Part shown: positions 1 to 8,875 of the stretch, one piece after another
Position numbering within the stretch: position 1 is the stretch's first letter
How the letters are laid out: each line of letters begins with the position of its first letter
Assembly: GCA_021816455.1 (NCBI GenBank)
Contig: JAKAXU010000001.1
Location: 1 to 64,000, forward strand
Source of the DNA: Acidobacteriota bacterium
GTDB lineage: Bacteria; Acidobacteriota; Terriglobia; Terriglobales; Acidobacteriaceae
Direction: 5' to 3'
Length of the DNA stretch: 64,000 nt
The notes under the pieces: model-generated
Database searches by the model: none
Told to the model about the DNA's origin: nothing
What the model saw: only the letters and a program-made list of their open reading frames with translations
Made by a program: the position numbers and the translations under genes

Positions 1-135
1 TCAACTGGTCACGTAGACTCAGCAAAGACTACGAACTCCGTCATACTTCAGCCGAAACCATGATCCACATCGCCTTCGCTCATCTGCTCCTGAGACGATC
101 CACTTAGTTTCTGGACAGATTCTAAGAATACTCTC

Positions 136-933
136 TCAGCGACCGGGCAGGACGTAGGCGTCGAGATCGAGAAATTCGCGGACACGAGGATCGGAGCAGA
201 GTTCGAACTCCGATGCCGGACCGAAGAAACGCGCCTGACCGGATTCCAGAAAGAGGACACTATCGGCAAGTCGGCGTGAGAAGCGCATGTCGTGGGTGAC
301 GACGATACTGGTGAGACCAAGCTGAAGCTTGAGGCGCTGGATGAGATCTCCGATGAGTCGGGCGACAAGCGGATCGACCATGGTGGTGGGTTCGTCATAG
401 AGAATGGCGCGGGGCTGAGCAGCAAGGGCACGCGCGATGGCGACGCACCTCTTTTGTCCGGTGGAGAGGCTGGATGGCAGGGCGTCGCGCAGATCGGCAG
501 CATCGACGAGTTCGAGCATGCTGGCGACGAGCTGCTGGATCTGGTCTTCTTCGAGGTGGCCTGCCTCGCGCAGCGGGAAGGCGATATTTTCGCCGACGGT
601 GAGGGAGTCAAAGAGTGCGCCGTTCTGGAAGACCATGGTGACATCGTGGCGAACCTGCTGAAGAGCGCGCTCGTCCATAGTGGTCACTTCCCTGCCCTCC
701 ACAAGAACGGAGCCGGAGTCTGGTTTGAGGAAACCAAGGAGAATGCGCAGGGCGACGGATTTACCGACGCCGCTGCGGCCGAGGATGCAGAGGGTCTGGC
801 CACGCGGAATGTGGAAGCTGACGTGGTCGAGGACCACATGCGGACCGAAAGCGATGGAGACATCGCGGAACTCGATGAAAGGCTCGTGGCTGGTAGCGTT
901 GGCTGCAGAGAGATCGTGAGGGACTTCGGTCAC
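136..933 (-). CDS. MlaF-like ABC transporter ATP-binding protein
   Basis: Cytoplasmic ATPase of the Mla/Ttg2 class, which powers phospholipid or solvent-related lipid transport at the inner membrane. The 265-residue protein has Walker A GRSGVGKS at 52-59, a Q-loop glutamine near 103, Walker B ILYDE at 177-181 and a switch histidine near 214. The C-terminal DPRVREFLD segment resembles MlaF. The signature is LSTGQ (156-160) where LSGGM/Q is usual. The GTG start overlaps the mobA stop (GTGA). The gene is the last of a three-gene run (M20 peptidase, mobA, this ATPase), an unusual context for an Mla ATPase. No mlaE permease or mlaD gene is visible, though either could lie beyond the window edge. 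Family assignment is firm; the substrate is inferred. Confidence 0.85.
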   Translation of the reverse strand: MTEVPHDLSAANATSHEPFIEFRDVSIAFGPHVVLDHVSFHIPRGQTLCILGRSGVGKSVALRILLGFLKPDSGSVLVEGREVTTMDERALQQVRHDVTMVFQNGALFDSLTVGENIAFPLREAGHLEEDQIQQLVASMLELVDAADLRDALPSSLSTGQKRCVAIARALAAQPRAILYDEPTTMVDPLVARLIGDLIQRLKLQLGLTSIVVTHDMRFSRRLADSVLFLESGQARFFGPASEFELCSDPRVREFLDLDAYVLPGR

Positions 934-1610
934 ATTTCCAGAGTACGGGATTTTGCGCGCAGGGCAAAGAAATAGCGCATGAGAACAAGATCAGCCTGGG
1001 TATTGGCGCTGTGAAGCCAGAGAGAAGGAGTAATTGGATCAGCAGGAAGCTGAGCGGATTGCAGGAGGGATTCCAGACATGGTGCGTCCAACTGGCCAGG
1101 GGCGAAGGATTGCCAGAGACGGGAGCATCCAGAAGACTGAGCGAGCGCGGCAGTGACGGCAGGCAAAGCCGAGCAATGCAGAACGACGGGGAACGGCTGG
1201 AGCCGTCCGCTGACGCGCTGGCAGGTGACCACGGCACGCGTGAGACGAGCGCGCCGCTGGAGGCAGAAAAGCAGAGCTGAAGGAATCAGCGGCATATCTA
1301 CAGGAAGGAATACGGACCACTCGGCAGAGGAGGCTCGTAATCCGGCGTGGATGCCGGAGAGCGGTCCGGAGGCAGGGTGCTCGTCGGGAATAATGGGCGC
1401 AAAGCCGGCAAGCGCGTCTCCCCGGGCACCGGCGATGCGGGCAGTGAGGCCGACAGAGGCGAACAGATCAAGCATGAGCGCGATGAGCGGACGCTGATCG
1501 AGCAAGGCAAGAGATTTGTCGGAGCCGAAACGCGAGGCGTATCCGCCGGCGAGGATGAATCCTTCGGCGGAGAGTGCGTCTTCGTCCCCGTGTGGCACGG
1601 GATCAGGCAT
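930..1610 (-). CDS. mobA: Molybdenum cofactor guanylyltransferase (MobA)
   Basis: Predicted to transfer GMP from GTP to molybdopterin, making the guanine dinucleotide cofactor in the cytoplasm. The 226-residue protein opens with the nucleotidyltransferase loop LAGGYASRFGSDKSLA, close to the LAGGxSxRMGxDK consensus. It continues with DEHPASGPLSGIHAGL and the metal-binding VFLPVDMPLI segment (D in PVDMP). The start was set at the ATG at 1610, which overlaps the peptidase stop as ATGCCTGA. The longer reading upstream only shadows the peptidase gene. The C-terminal half is divergent, as is common in MobA. No other molybdopterin gene is in the window, so the placement between a peptidase and an ABC ATPase looks opportunistic. 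Confidence 0.82.
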   Translation of the reverse strand: MPDPVPHGDEDALSAEGFILAGGYASRFGSDKSLALLDQRPLIALMLDLFASVGLTARIAGARGDALAGFAPIIPDEHPASGPLSGIHAGLRASSAEWSVFLPVDMPLIPSALLFCLQRRARLTRAVVTCQRVSGRLQPFPVVLHCSALPAVTAALAQSSGCSRLWQSFAPGQLDAPCLESLLQSAQLPADPITPSLWLHSANTQADLVLMRYFFALRAKSRTLEM

Positions 1611-3006
1611 GGCGATCGGGGCGGAGGGTAGATGCGCGCTCCAGAAAGCGCAGGATGGACTCGATGCCCAGATGGAAGTTGTGGATGGAGAACTTCTCAT
1701 TGGGTGCGTGAAGGTTGTCGTCTGCCAGACCGAAGCCCATCATGACGCAGGGCAGGCTGAGATGGCGCTGCAGGTCGCCCACGATGGGGATGCTGCCGCC
1801 GGTGCGGACAAAGACAGTTTCCCTGCCCCAAACCTCGGTCATGGCCGAAGCGGAGGCGCGAATCCAGGGATTATCGACGGGGATCAGGCTCGGTTCCGCA
1901 GAATGAATGAGGCGGACTTCGACGGAAACACCGAGAGGGCATATCTGCTGAACGTATTCGCGGAAGCGACGGAAGGTATCCGCGGCGGTCATGTTGGGAG
2001 CCAGACGCATGGATGCTTTGGCGGTGGCTTTGGCGGGGATGACGGTTTTGGCTCCGACGCCGGTGAAACCGCCGGGAATTCCGTGGACGTCGAAGGTGGG
2101 CTGCGCCCAGAGACGTTCGAAGACGGAGAACCGCGCATCGCCGACGATGGCCTGGCAGCCAAGGACAGACTCGCGGAATTCGTCTTCGTTGAAGGGCAAT
2201 GATCGCCAGGAACGGAGTTCATCTTCAGCCGGCGGCTGCACAGTGTCGAGGATGCCGGGGATGAGTATGCGACCGGATTCGTCTTTGATTTTGGCCAGAA
2301 TATGAGCGAGCGCGTTGAAGGAGTTGGGAGCGGCTCCGCCGTAGCCAGAGTGAAGATCGACTCGGGCGCTGCGGACTTCAATCTCCGTGTAGATCATGCC
2401 GCGCAGTCCGATGCAGAGAGTGGGCAGTCCAGGCGCGAACATCGAGGTGTCAGAGACGATGCAAAAATCGGCGGCGAGATTTGCTGGTTTCGTCGCGACG
2501 TAGGCGGCGATGCCTTCGCCACCTACCTCCTCTTCTCCTTCGATGAGGAAGCGGACATTCAAAGGCAGGCTGCCGTGCGCGGCAAAGAGAGATTCGACGG
2601 CCTTGATGTGCATGAACATCTGGCCCTTGTCATCGACAGCACCGCGAGCGTAGAGGTTGCCGTCGCGCTCGGTGGGTTCGAAAGGCGGGGAAAGCCATTC
2701 GTCAAGCGGGTCAGGGGGCTGCACATCATAGTGGCCATAGAAGAGGACCGTGGGCGCGTCGGGTGCGTGGAGCCAGTCGGCGTAGACCAGTGGATGAGCG
2801 GTAGGCGAGGTTCCTGTGGTCTCGATGAGGTGTACGTTTTCCAGGCCGATGTGGGTCAGTTCTGCGGCGATGTGTTCGGCAGCGCGTCGCACGTCTTCGC
2901 GATGGTCCGGATCGGTGGAGACGGAGGGAATACGCAGCAGGGTCTTGAGTCCTTCGAGGAAGCGCGGCTGGTTCCGGCGGGCAAAATCAAGGGCAGTTGT
3001 GGTCAT
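1603..3006 (-). CDS. M20 family dipeptidase
   Basis: Zinc metallopeptidase of the M20 (carnosinase/CNDP/DapE-like) family, expected to cleave dipeptides or short peptides in the cytoplasm; no signal peptide is seen. In the 467-residue product the metal and catalytic motifs are FYGHYDVQP (H92), ARGAVDDKGQ (bridging D125), IEGEEEVGG (E159/E160) and a late DDNLHAPNEKF histidine. A lid/dimerisation domain lies between (about 190-340). The ATG at 3006 (MTTTALDFAR) was chosen because the 45 codons upstream have no family resemblance. It is the first gene of the operon with mobA and the MlaF-like ATPase. It is divergent from the NtrC-type regulator across 258 bp. Confidence 0.9.
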   Translation of the reverse strand: MTTTALDFARRNQPRFLEGLKTLLRIPSVSTDPDHREDVRRAAEHIAAELTHIGLENVHLIETTGTSPTAHPLVYADWLHAPDAPTVLFYGHYDVQPPDPLDEWLSPPFEPTERDGNLYARGAVDDKGQMFMHIKAVESLFAAHGSLPLNVRFLIEGEEEVGGEGIAAYVATKPANLAADFCIVSDTSMFAPGLPTLCIGLRGMIYTEIEVRSARVDLHSGYGGAAPNSFNALAHILAKIKDESGRILIPGILDTVQPPAEDELRSWRSLPFNEDEFRESVLGCQAIVGDARFSVFERLWAQPTFDVHGIPGGFTGVGAKTVIPAKATAKASMRLAPNMTAADTFRRFREYVQQICPLGVSVEVRLIHSAEPSLIPVDNPWIRASASAMTEVWGRETVFVRTGGSIPIVGDLQRHLSLPCVMMGFGLADDNLHAPNEKFSIHNFHLGIESILRFLERASTLRPDRHA

Positions 3007-3264
3007 ACAGTGGTCCTTTGTGAAAAACGCTTTTTGCAAGCGATGGTGCGGGGCTGGGATGCAATCCGAAAATTTCGTTGATGCGACTTTCGTTGTCCAG
3101 TGTCGGCAGCAAGAGTGCGGGCTGTCAACCGGAGGCTTCACGATGCGCCAGACGCACGAAGAAATCAGGGGGAGAAGGAAGAGTAAGGATAGACTGAGGT
3201 AGTGGCGAAATGAGGGCGGAATGCACCCGGAGCAGAGATCGCAGGAGATTCAGGGAGCGGCACG

Positions 3265-4662
3265 GTGACAACGCAAGGGTCAGTGAAAGTACTGATTGTG
3301 GAAGACGAGGTGCATGCCCGGCAAGGACTTGCAGAGCTGGTCAGCGACTGGGGGTATCGTACCGAAACGGCGCAGGACGGCCTGGAAGGTTTTGAAAAGG
3401 TGATTGCGTGGAGTCCGCAGATCGTGATTACGGACCTGAAGATGCCGCGCATGGATGGGATCGAACTGCTGATGAAGCTGGCGGATATGGGGGAATCACT
3501 GGCGGTGATCGTGCTGACGGCACAGGGTTCAGTGGAGTTGGCCGTGGACGCGATGAAACTGGGCGCGTATGACTTTCTTCCGAAGCCGGTGGATGCGACG
3601 CGGCTGAAGACGATCCTGACCAATGCGGTGAGGCAACGCGAGACCGAAGTGGAGCTGGAGGTAACCCGGAGACAGCTTCGACAGACCGGGGTGCTGGGAT
3701 CGCTGGTGGGGCAGTCGAAGCGGATGCGCGAGATCTTCGGATTGATCGAGCGAATTGCGGGATCCAATGTGTCGGTGTTGATTACCGGAGAAAGCGGGAC
3801 GGGGAAGGAACTGGTGGCACGGACCCTGCATGAGATGAGCGACAGGAAACGAAGACCGTTTGTGGCCATCAACTGCGCGGCGATTCCGGAGACGCTGATG
3901 GAGAGCGAGATCTTCGGTCACGAAAAAGGCGCGTTTACCGGCGCGATGGAACGGCGAGCAGGATGCTTCGAGCTTGCCGAGGGGGGCACACTGCTGCTGG
4001 ACGAGCTGGGCGAGATGCCAATCGGTACACAGGCCAAGCTGCTGCGCGTGCTGGAAGAGCGCAAGCTGAGGCGGCTGGGCGGAACGGCTGAGATTACCGT
4101 CGATGTGCGAGTGCTGGCAGCGACAAACCGGAATCCTGAGGAAGCAGTTGCAGCGGGTCAGTTGCGGGCGGACTTGCTGTATCGACTGAATGTATTTCAC
4201 ATTCAGATTCCCCCGCTGCGGGAGAGACCGGAAGATATTCCGCTGATGGTGGCCGCAATGCTGGAGGAGATGAATGCCAAGCATGGCCGCCGCGTCGCAG
4301 GGGTCGCGACAAGTGTGCAGAAGCTGTTGACTGCTTACGAGTGGCCGGGGAATGCGCGCGAGCTGCGGAACGCAATGGAGCGAGCGGTGATTCTGGCACC
4401 AGATGGCGGAGTGATCGAGGAAGCGCATCTGCCTCATGAACTAACGCGCGCTGACGTAGCAGCGGCTTCACTGCCCACCTGTGATGGTGTCCAGCTCAGC
4501 GTGGGAATGACGGTGGCGGAGGCTGAACGTAGGTTGATTCTGAAGACGTTGGAGTCGGCGGGCGGAAATAAGACACGCGCGGCACAGATGCTGGCAGTGA
4601 GTCTGAAGACGCTGCACAACAAGTTGAAGGAATACGGTCAGACGGATCGTCGGATGGAGTAA
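3265..4662 (+). CDS. NtrC-family sigma-54-dependent response regulator
   Basis: Transcriptional activator working with sigma-54 RNA polymerase. The 465-residue protein has an N-terminal receiver domain (phospho-acceptor D57 in [13 protein letters not shown]85, K107 in LPKPVD). An AAA+ domain follows, with Walker A GESGTGKE at 175-182, the sigma-54 contact loop GAFTGA at 222-227, Walker B LLLDELGE and the R-finger region [10 protein letters not shown] Fis-type helix-turn-helix ends the protein ([20 protein letters not shown], about 433-452). Translation starts at GTG after a GGGAG-like site. The sensor kinase starts 6 bp downstream, so the two form a cognate pair. rpoN itself lies 15 kb away in this window. 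Confidence 0.95.
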   Translation: MTTQGSVKVLIVEDEVHARQGLAELVSDWGYRTETAQDGLEGFEKVIAWSPQIVITDLKMPRMDGIELLMKLADMGESLAVIVLTAQGSVELAVDAMKLGAYDFLPKPVDATRLKTILTNAVRQRETEVELEVTRRQLRQTGVLGSLVGQSKRMREIFGLIERIAGSNVSVLITGESGTGKELVARTLHEMSDRKRRPFVAINCAAIPETLMESEIFGHEKGAFTGAMERRAGCFELAEGGTLLLDELGEMPIGTQAKLLRVLEERKLRRLGGTAEITVDVRVLAATNRNPEEAVAAGQLRADLLYRLNVFHIQIPPLRERPEDIPLMVAAMLEEMNAKHGRRVAGVATSVQKLLTAYEWPGNARELRNAMERAVILAPDGGVIEEAHLPHELTRADVAAASLPTCDGVQLSVGMTVAEAERRLILKTLESAGGNKTRAAQMLAVSLKTLHNKLKEYGQTDRRME

Positions 4663-4668
4663 TAAAAG

Positions 4669-6582
4669 GTGCGGCTGAAGACAAAACTGGTGATTGCAAT
4701 CAGCGCGTTGGTCGTTGCGGTGGCGTCGGTGCTTTCGCTGCTGTATCTGGATCAACTGCTGGAGGCGACGATCAACCAGTCGTACGCATCGAATCTGCTG
4801 GTGGCGCGCGAGGTACGGTATGCGCTGCAACAGGCACTGGAAGCAGGGTTGCAGAATCAGGTGGTTCATCAGGGGGACGCCGCAGAACTGCGCGCGATGA
4901 CAGCCGACGCAATCCAGAACAACGCCGGGCTGTTGACCATGCTGAATGCGGTAAATCGCTATTCGCCGACGGTCTATGACATCAACATCGGCGACAGCGC
5001 GGACCACATTGTGTTGACGACAGGCGCGACGCCGGAGGATATGCCGCTGCCGATGCGGCCAAAGATCGAGAGCCTGCGCAATGGAAGCGTGTGGACATTG
5101 CTGCGGGTAGCGATGGGACCTCCGCAGGTCTATGATCTGATGCTGCCAATCGATCGCAACGGAAAGCCGTTTGTGACCGTACATGTGGGAGTGCAGACAA
5201 GCCTGTTGCGCGCACAGTACTCGCCGTGGATTCAGGCAGCAATTTCGTTGATGGGACTGGCGCTGATCACGGCGCTGGTAGCGGCGTTGGTGTTGAGCAA
5301 CCTCGCGCTGAAACCTATGGAAACGCTGAGCGCGCGACTGGATTACTGGACGCGGCAGGAAAAAAGCGCTCTGGGCCGGGGCAGCGAGCAAAAACTCAAT
5401 CAGAAAGGGGATACGGTTGCGCTGGTCACCAGCAAGATCGAGCAGATCGGGCATCGGATGCGCACGGTGGAGGATGTTTTTACGGCGCTGAAGGAAAATG
5501 TAAACCAGGTGCTGGGCAATTTGCAGGACGGACTGATGCTCTTTGCAGCCGACGGCCGCGCAGTGCTAGTGTCAGAGGCGGCGACCCGCATGCTGGAGCG
5601 AACGCAGGAGGATCTGCTGGGACGAACAGCACTGGAGATATTCTCCGGCGACGATCCACTGGATATGACGATATGCCTGGCCTGGAGCAGCGGCAGCCGT
5701 TTGACGCGTGAAGAAGCAATTGGAATGAGTGGGCGGCGTTTTGCGGTATCGCTGGAGTTCATTCAGGGTGGTCCTTCTGGCCGCGGATTAGGTGCGCTGT
5801 TGACGCTGCATGATCCCGAATCTGTGGAGGCAATTGAAACGGAATTGGAGATTTCGCGACGGCTGTCTGCGATTGGACGCTTGACGGCAGGCGTAGGGCA
5901 CGAGGTGAAGAATCCAATCAACGCGATTGTAGTTCATCTGGAACTGCTGCGAAATCGCGTGGGCGCCGGGCAGGAGTCTGCGCTGCGGCACCTGAACGTG
6001 ATTCAGTCGGAGATTCAGCGACTGGATCGTGTGGTACAGACGCTGGCGGATTTCTCGCGTCCGGTGGAGATTCATCTCGTGGAGCAGGATCTGCGAAAGA
6101 TCGTGGACGACGTCGTACTGCTGACGAAAGAGCAATATGCGCAACGAGGCGTACAGATTGCCTGTGAAGCCGCGCCCAGGCCGGTGACGGCCAAGGTGGA
6201 TGGCGACATGATCAAGCAGGCAGTTCTGAATGTGGCTTTGAACGGCGCGCAGGCGATGCCGGAGGGTGGAAAGCTGACGATCTCGATTTACGAACGGGAT
6301 AAGACGGCTGTAATCCATGTGCGGGACGAAGGCGTGGGCATTCCACAGGAGATGCTGGGCAAGATTTTCGACCTGTACTTTACTACGAAACATGAAGGAA
6401 GCGGGATTGGGTTGGCGATGACCTACCGCATCCTGCAATTGCATAAGGGTGAGGTCCACGTACAATCGGAAGTGGGTCGGGGAACGGAATTTGAGTTGCG
6501 CATTCCACTCTCTTCCGTGGATCGTGGACGGCAGCTCGCACTGGCTCCTGTTGTGGCGGAAAGCCAAAGGGCAATAGGATGA
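4669..6582 (+). CDS. Membrane sensor histidine kinase, partner of the NtrC-type regulator
   Basis: 637-residue inner-membrane kinase. TM1 spans about 7-27 and TM2 about 188-210. They flank a periplasmic sensor region of about 160 residues. A HAMP-like linker (ALKPMETLSARL) and a PAS-like domain (about 275-385) follow. The dimerisation box is LTAGVGHEVKNPINAI with phospho-accepting H411. ATPase motifs are the N box NVALNGAQAMP (N525), G1 DEGVGIP and G2 GSGIGLAMTY, ending in a typical GTEFELRIPL segment. The start is GTG, 6 bp after the regulator stop, and the stop overlaps the lipoprotein ATG. The periplasmic sensor domain is not recognised, so the signal is unknown. Confidence 0.95.
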   Translation: MRLKTKLVIAISALVVAVASVLSLLYLDQLLEATINQSYASNLLVAREVRYALQQALEAGLQNQVVHQGDAAELRAMTADAIQNNAGLLTMLNAVNRYSPTVYDINIGDSADHIVLTTGATPEDMPLPMRPKIESLRNGSVWTLLRVAMGPPQVYDLMLPIDRNGKPFVTVHVGVQTSLLRAQYSPWIQAAISLMGLALITALVAALVLSNLALKPMETLSARLDYWTRQEKSALGRGSEQKLNQKGDTVALVTSKIEQIGHRMRTVEDVFTALKENVNQVLGNLQDGLMLFAADGRAVLVSEAATRMLERTQEDLLGRTALEIFSGDDPLDMTICLAWSSGSRLTREEAIGMSGRRFAVSLEFIQGGPSGRGLGALLTLHDPESVEAIETELEISRRLSAIGRLTAGVGHEVKNPINAIVVHLELLRNRVGAGQESALRHLNVIQSEIQRLDRVVQTLADFSRPVEIHLVEQDLRKIVDDVVLLTKEQYAQRGVQIACEAAPRPVTAKVDGDMIKQAVLNVALNGAQAMPEGGKLTISIYERDKTAVIHVRDEGVGIPQEMLGKIFDLYFTTKHEGSGIGLAMTYRILQLHKGEVHVQSEVGRGTEFELRIPLSSVDRGRQLALAPVVAESQRAIG

Positions 6583-7142
6583 AAATCTGGTTTGGAAGCG
6601 GAAGCATGCTGCTGCTGGTCGTGCTGACAGGCTGTCGACAACAACCGCCGCAGCCACTGAAGAATGGCCTGCTGGCTCCTGAACTGGAACAGGCGCGCCC
6701 GGCAGAGGCGAAGCTTCCAGAGGTATTCAGCATGCCGGCACGCGATGTGGTGGACCCGATGGAGCTGCCGACGGTGACGCTGGCCGAGAGCGAAGCCACG
6801 CCGGAGCAGACTCATCGCCCGACGCATAGAATTGCCCATCCGCAGGATGATACTGCGGAGCAGGAAGCTGCGAATCTGCAGCCGGTGGTGAGCGCGATCG
6901 GAAATCTTTCGACGGGAGCAACCGATAGCTCGGCGCCCTACAGGATCAGCGCGTGGATTACGCAAACGGAGGATACGCTGGATCATATCCATCGCACTCT
7001 GACAAGGCAGGAGCAGCATACGGTGGCGCAGATTCGAGAGTTCCTGAAAGAAGCGCGCACGGCTTTGAACAGCGGCGACTCCGATGGAGCGCAGACGCTG
7101 ACGAACAAGGCCAGCATCCTGCTAAGGGAGCTGCATCCGTGA
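6579..7142 (+). CDS. Predicted lipoprotein in the sigma-54 two-component operon
   Basis: 187-residue protein with a lipoprotein signal: hydrophobic MLLLVVLTGC with lipidated Cys19. The middle (about 25-105) is Pro/Ala/Glu-rich and low in complexity. The C-terminal third (about 120-187) is helical: ITQTEDTLDHIHRTLTRQEQ, then alternating Ala/Leu/Thr helices that could form a coiled coil or a TPR-like hairpin. The ATG overlaps the kinase stop by 4 bp (ATGA), so it is surely co-transcribed with the regulator and kinase. I do not recognise the family. An accessory role in signal sensing is inferred only from the operon. Confidence 0.75.
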   Translation: MKIWFGSGSMLLLVVLTGCRQQPPQPLKNGLLAPELEQARPAEAKLPEVFSMPARDVVDPMELPTVTLAESEATPEQTHRPTHRIAHPQDDTAEQEAANLQPVVSAIGNLSTGATDSSAPYRISAWITQTEDTLDHIHRTLTRQEQHTVAQIREFLKEARTALNSGDSDGAQTLTNKASILLRELHP

Positions 7143-7149
7143 GGAGGCG

Positions 7150-7182
7150 AAGCGTGCGGGCAAAGAACGCGCCCGCACGCTT
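7150..7182. terminator. Bidirectional hairpin terminator between lipoprotein and S10 peptidase genes
   Basis: Perfect 12-bp stem AAGCGTGCGGGC (7150-7161) with its complement at 7171-7182 and a 9-nt loop. It sits 8 bp after the lipoprotein stop and 8 bp before the convergent peptidase stop. The flanking T run is short, so termination strength is uncertain. The core GCAAAGAACGCGC recurs in the hairpin at 12320-12356. Confidence 0.6.
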
Positions 7183-7190
7183 TGAGAGGA

Positions 7191-8753
7191 TTACTTCGCC
7201 TGGTCGTAAAAGCCGTCGAGATCCTTGCGGAAGCTCTTCAATGCGGCGACGTTGAGATAAACCATGTGCCCGGCTGGATAGTAGCCGAAGGTAATGTTTT
7301 TGCTGAGCGCCTGACTGATGCCCATATGTGCAAGCTCCCACTCGGTGGCACGGAAGGGCGTGGCCAGATCATAGAGTCCGTTGGCGGAAAAGACGTGCAG
7401 ATGCGGGTTTTTCCGCATGGTATCGCCGAGATCGCCTGCGACATAGGGCCGAGCCTGCTCCCTCATGAAGCCGTAACTCATGCCTGCGGCCTGATGCTTC
7501 CAGTCCCAATTCTGGATCAAACCTGGTCCACGAAGCTGGTAGGTCTCTTTGCTGGTGTATTTCAGGTCGTTCTGCAAATAATCCTGAAATGCGGCGACAA
7601 AGGCACCGGTGATGCCTGTGGAGGAGGGATCGTAGCCAGGAACGTCGCCAGCTTCTTCGGCATCGGGGCCTTCAAAACGCGCGTCGTAGCGGCCCAGAAT
7701 GTCGTTTTGATCGCGTAGCAGCTCTTTGCGAAAACGCGAGGGCGAGATACGCAGATTGCACTCTTTGATGAAGGTGGGCGAAACGCCGATGAAGGCGCTC
7801 ATCTGGCTGGCGATGGAATCGGTCTGTGCCTGGCTGAGGGCATTGCCTGCATAGAGCGCCTGGGCATAGGGCCCACTTGCGAACTCGCGTGCCTTCTGGA
7901 CGAAGGCGAGAATATCGGCGGGCTTGCTCTGAACCTTATTGTAGTACCAGGCAATGGCGGCGAAGCTTGGGAAATCGGTCAGGAAGGTGTTGTCGAGACC
8001 GGGCGATCCGGCGTTGTAATTCAGGATTGAGGAGAGCAGCACAATGCCGTTGAGCTGGACTCCGGCGGAGTTGAGCGTGGCGGAGAGACCGGCGGAGCGC
8101 GTGGTTCCGTAGGATTCGCCGAAGAGGAATTTGGGCGAGTTCCAGCGATTGTTGACGGTGAGATAGCGGACGATGAAGCGGGTGAAAGCGGTCAGATCCT
8201 CATCGACGCCGGCTACATCCTTGATGGTTCCCTTCCCAACCGGACGGGAGAAACCGGTGCCCGGAGCATCGATGAAAACGAGGTCAGAGCGATTGAGTAG
8301 AGTGTACTCGTTGGGCACGATTTTGTAGGGCGCGTTGTGGGTGGCATCCGGACTGTCGGTGACGACGCGCATGGGACCGACGGAACCCATGTGCAACCAG
8401 ATGGACGCCGAGCCTGGGCCGCCGTTGTAAAGAAAGGTGATCGGACGGGTCTTTGCGTCGGCTCCATCCAGCGTATAGGCAACATAGAAGATGCTGTGAT
8501 ACGGCTCTTCAATCTCGTCATGCGCCATGCGAGAGATGAGCAGGTTGCCGGCGGTGGCTGTGTAGTGCAGGGTCTGGCCGGCGACGGTCATCTGATGCTC
8601 GGTGACGGACCTGATCTCCTGCGGAATGGGGATTTCTTTTGTTGCCGGGGGCGTCGCATCGGAATGGGGTTCGGTTGGGCGGCCCTGGGCGGCAAGCGGC
8701 AATGCACCGAGCAGCACGAAGGAAGCGAAAAGAAGCGGAAAACGGTGATACAC
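7191..8753 (-). CDS. Secreted S10 family serine carboxypeptidase
   Basis: 520-residue exported peptidase expected to remove C-terminal residues from peptides in the periplasm or outside the cell. A signal peptide (about 1-22, LLGALPLAAQG) is followed by S10 hallmarks. These are the oxyanion segment FLYNGGPGSAS (107-117), nucleophile S214 in FGESYGTTRSAG, Asp462 in ANGLYDLATPF and His496 in YPAGHMVYL. The start is GTG, supported by an AGGAGG site 9 bp upstream in the transcript. The gene is alone and convergent with the two-component operon. S10 peptidases active at low pH are common in acidobacteria; this is background knowledge, not something visible here. Confidence 0.92.
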   Translation of the reverse strand: MYHRFPLLFASFVLLGALPLAAQGRPTEPHSDATPPATKEIPIPQEIRSVTEHQMTVAGQTLHYTATAGNLLISRMAHDEIEEPYHSIFYVAYTLDGADAKTRPITFLYNGGPGSASIWLHMGSVGPMRVVTDSPDATHNAPYKIVPNEYTLLNRSDLVFIDAPGTGFSRPVGKGTIKDVAGVDEDLTAFTRFIVRYLTVNNRWNSPKFLFGESYGTTRSAGLSATLNSAGVQLNGIVLLSSILNYNAGSPGLDNTFLTDFPSFAAIAWYYNKVQSKPADILAFVQKAREFASGPYAQALYAGNALSQAQTDSIASQMSAFIGVSPTFIKECNLRISPSRFRKELLRDQNDILGRYDARFEGPDAEEAGDVPGYDPSSTGITGAFVAAFQDYLQNDLKYTSKETYQLRGPGLIQNWDWKHQAAGMSYGFMREQARPYVAGDLGDTMRKNPHLHVFSANGLYDLATPFRATEWELAHMGISQALSKNITFGYYPAGHMVYLNVAALKSFRKDLDGFYDQAK

Positions 8754-8875
8754 GTTTGTGATCCTCCTGAGGGATACAAGCTGTTCTGGACTGAAAGAAA
8801 GACAGGCGATCGGATTGATGCCCGCCGAATGCCGTACAGGATAGCATGCGGCGGTAGGGTGGATTTAAGGGGTAG

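Noticed and set aside
1-135. Possible gene end at the left edge
   Set aside because: No frame on either strand shows protein family features in these 135 bases; I see nothing supportable there.
3265-3300. Sigma-54 promoter (TGGCAC-n5-TTGC) upstream of the regulator or other operons
   Set aside because: No match with the required GG-n10-GC spacing was found near the genes examined by eye.
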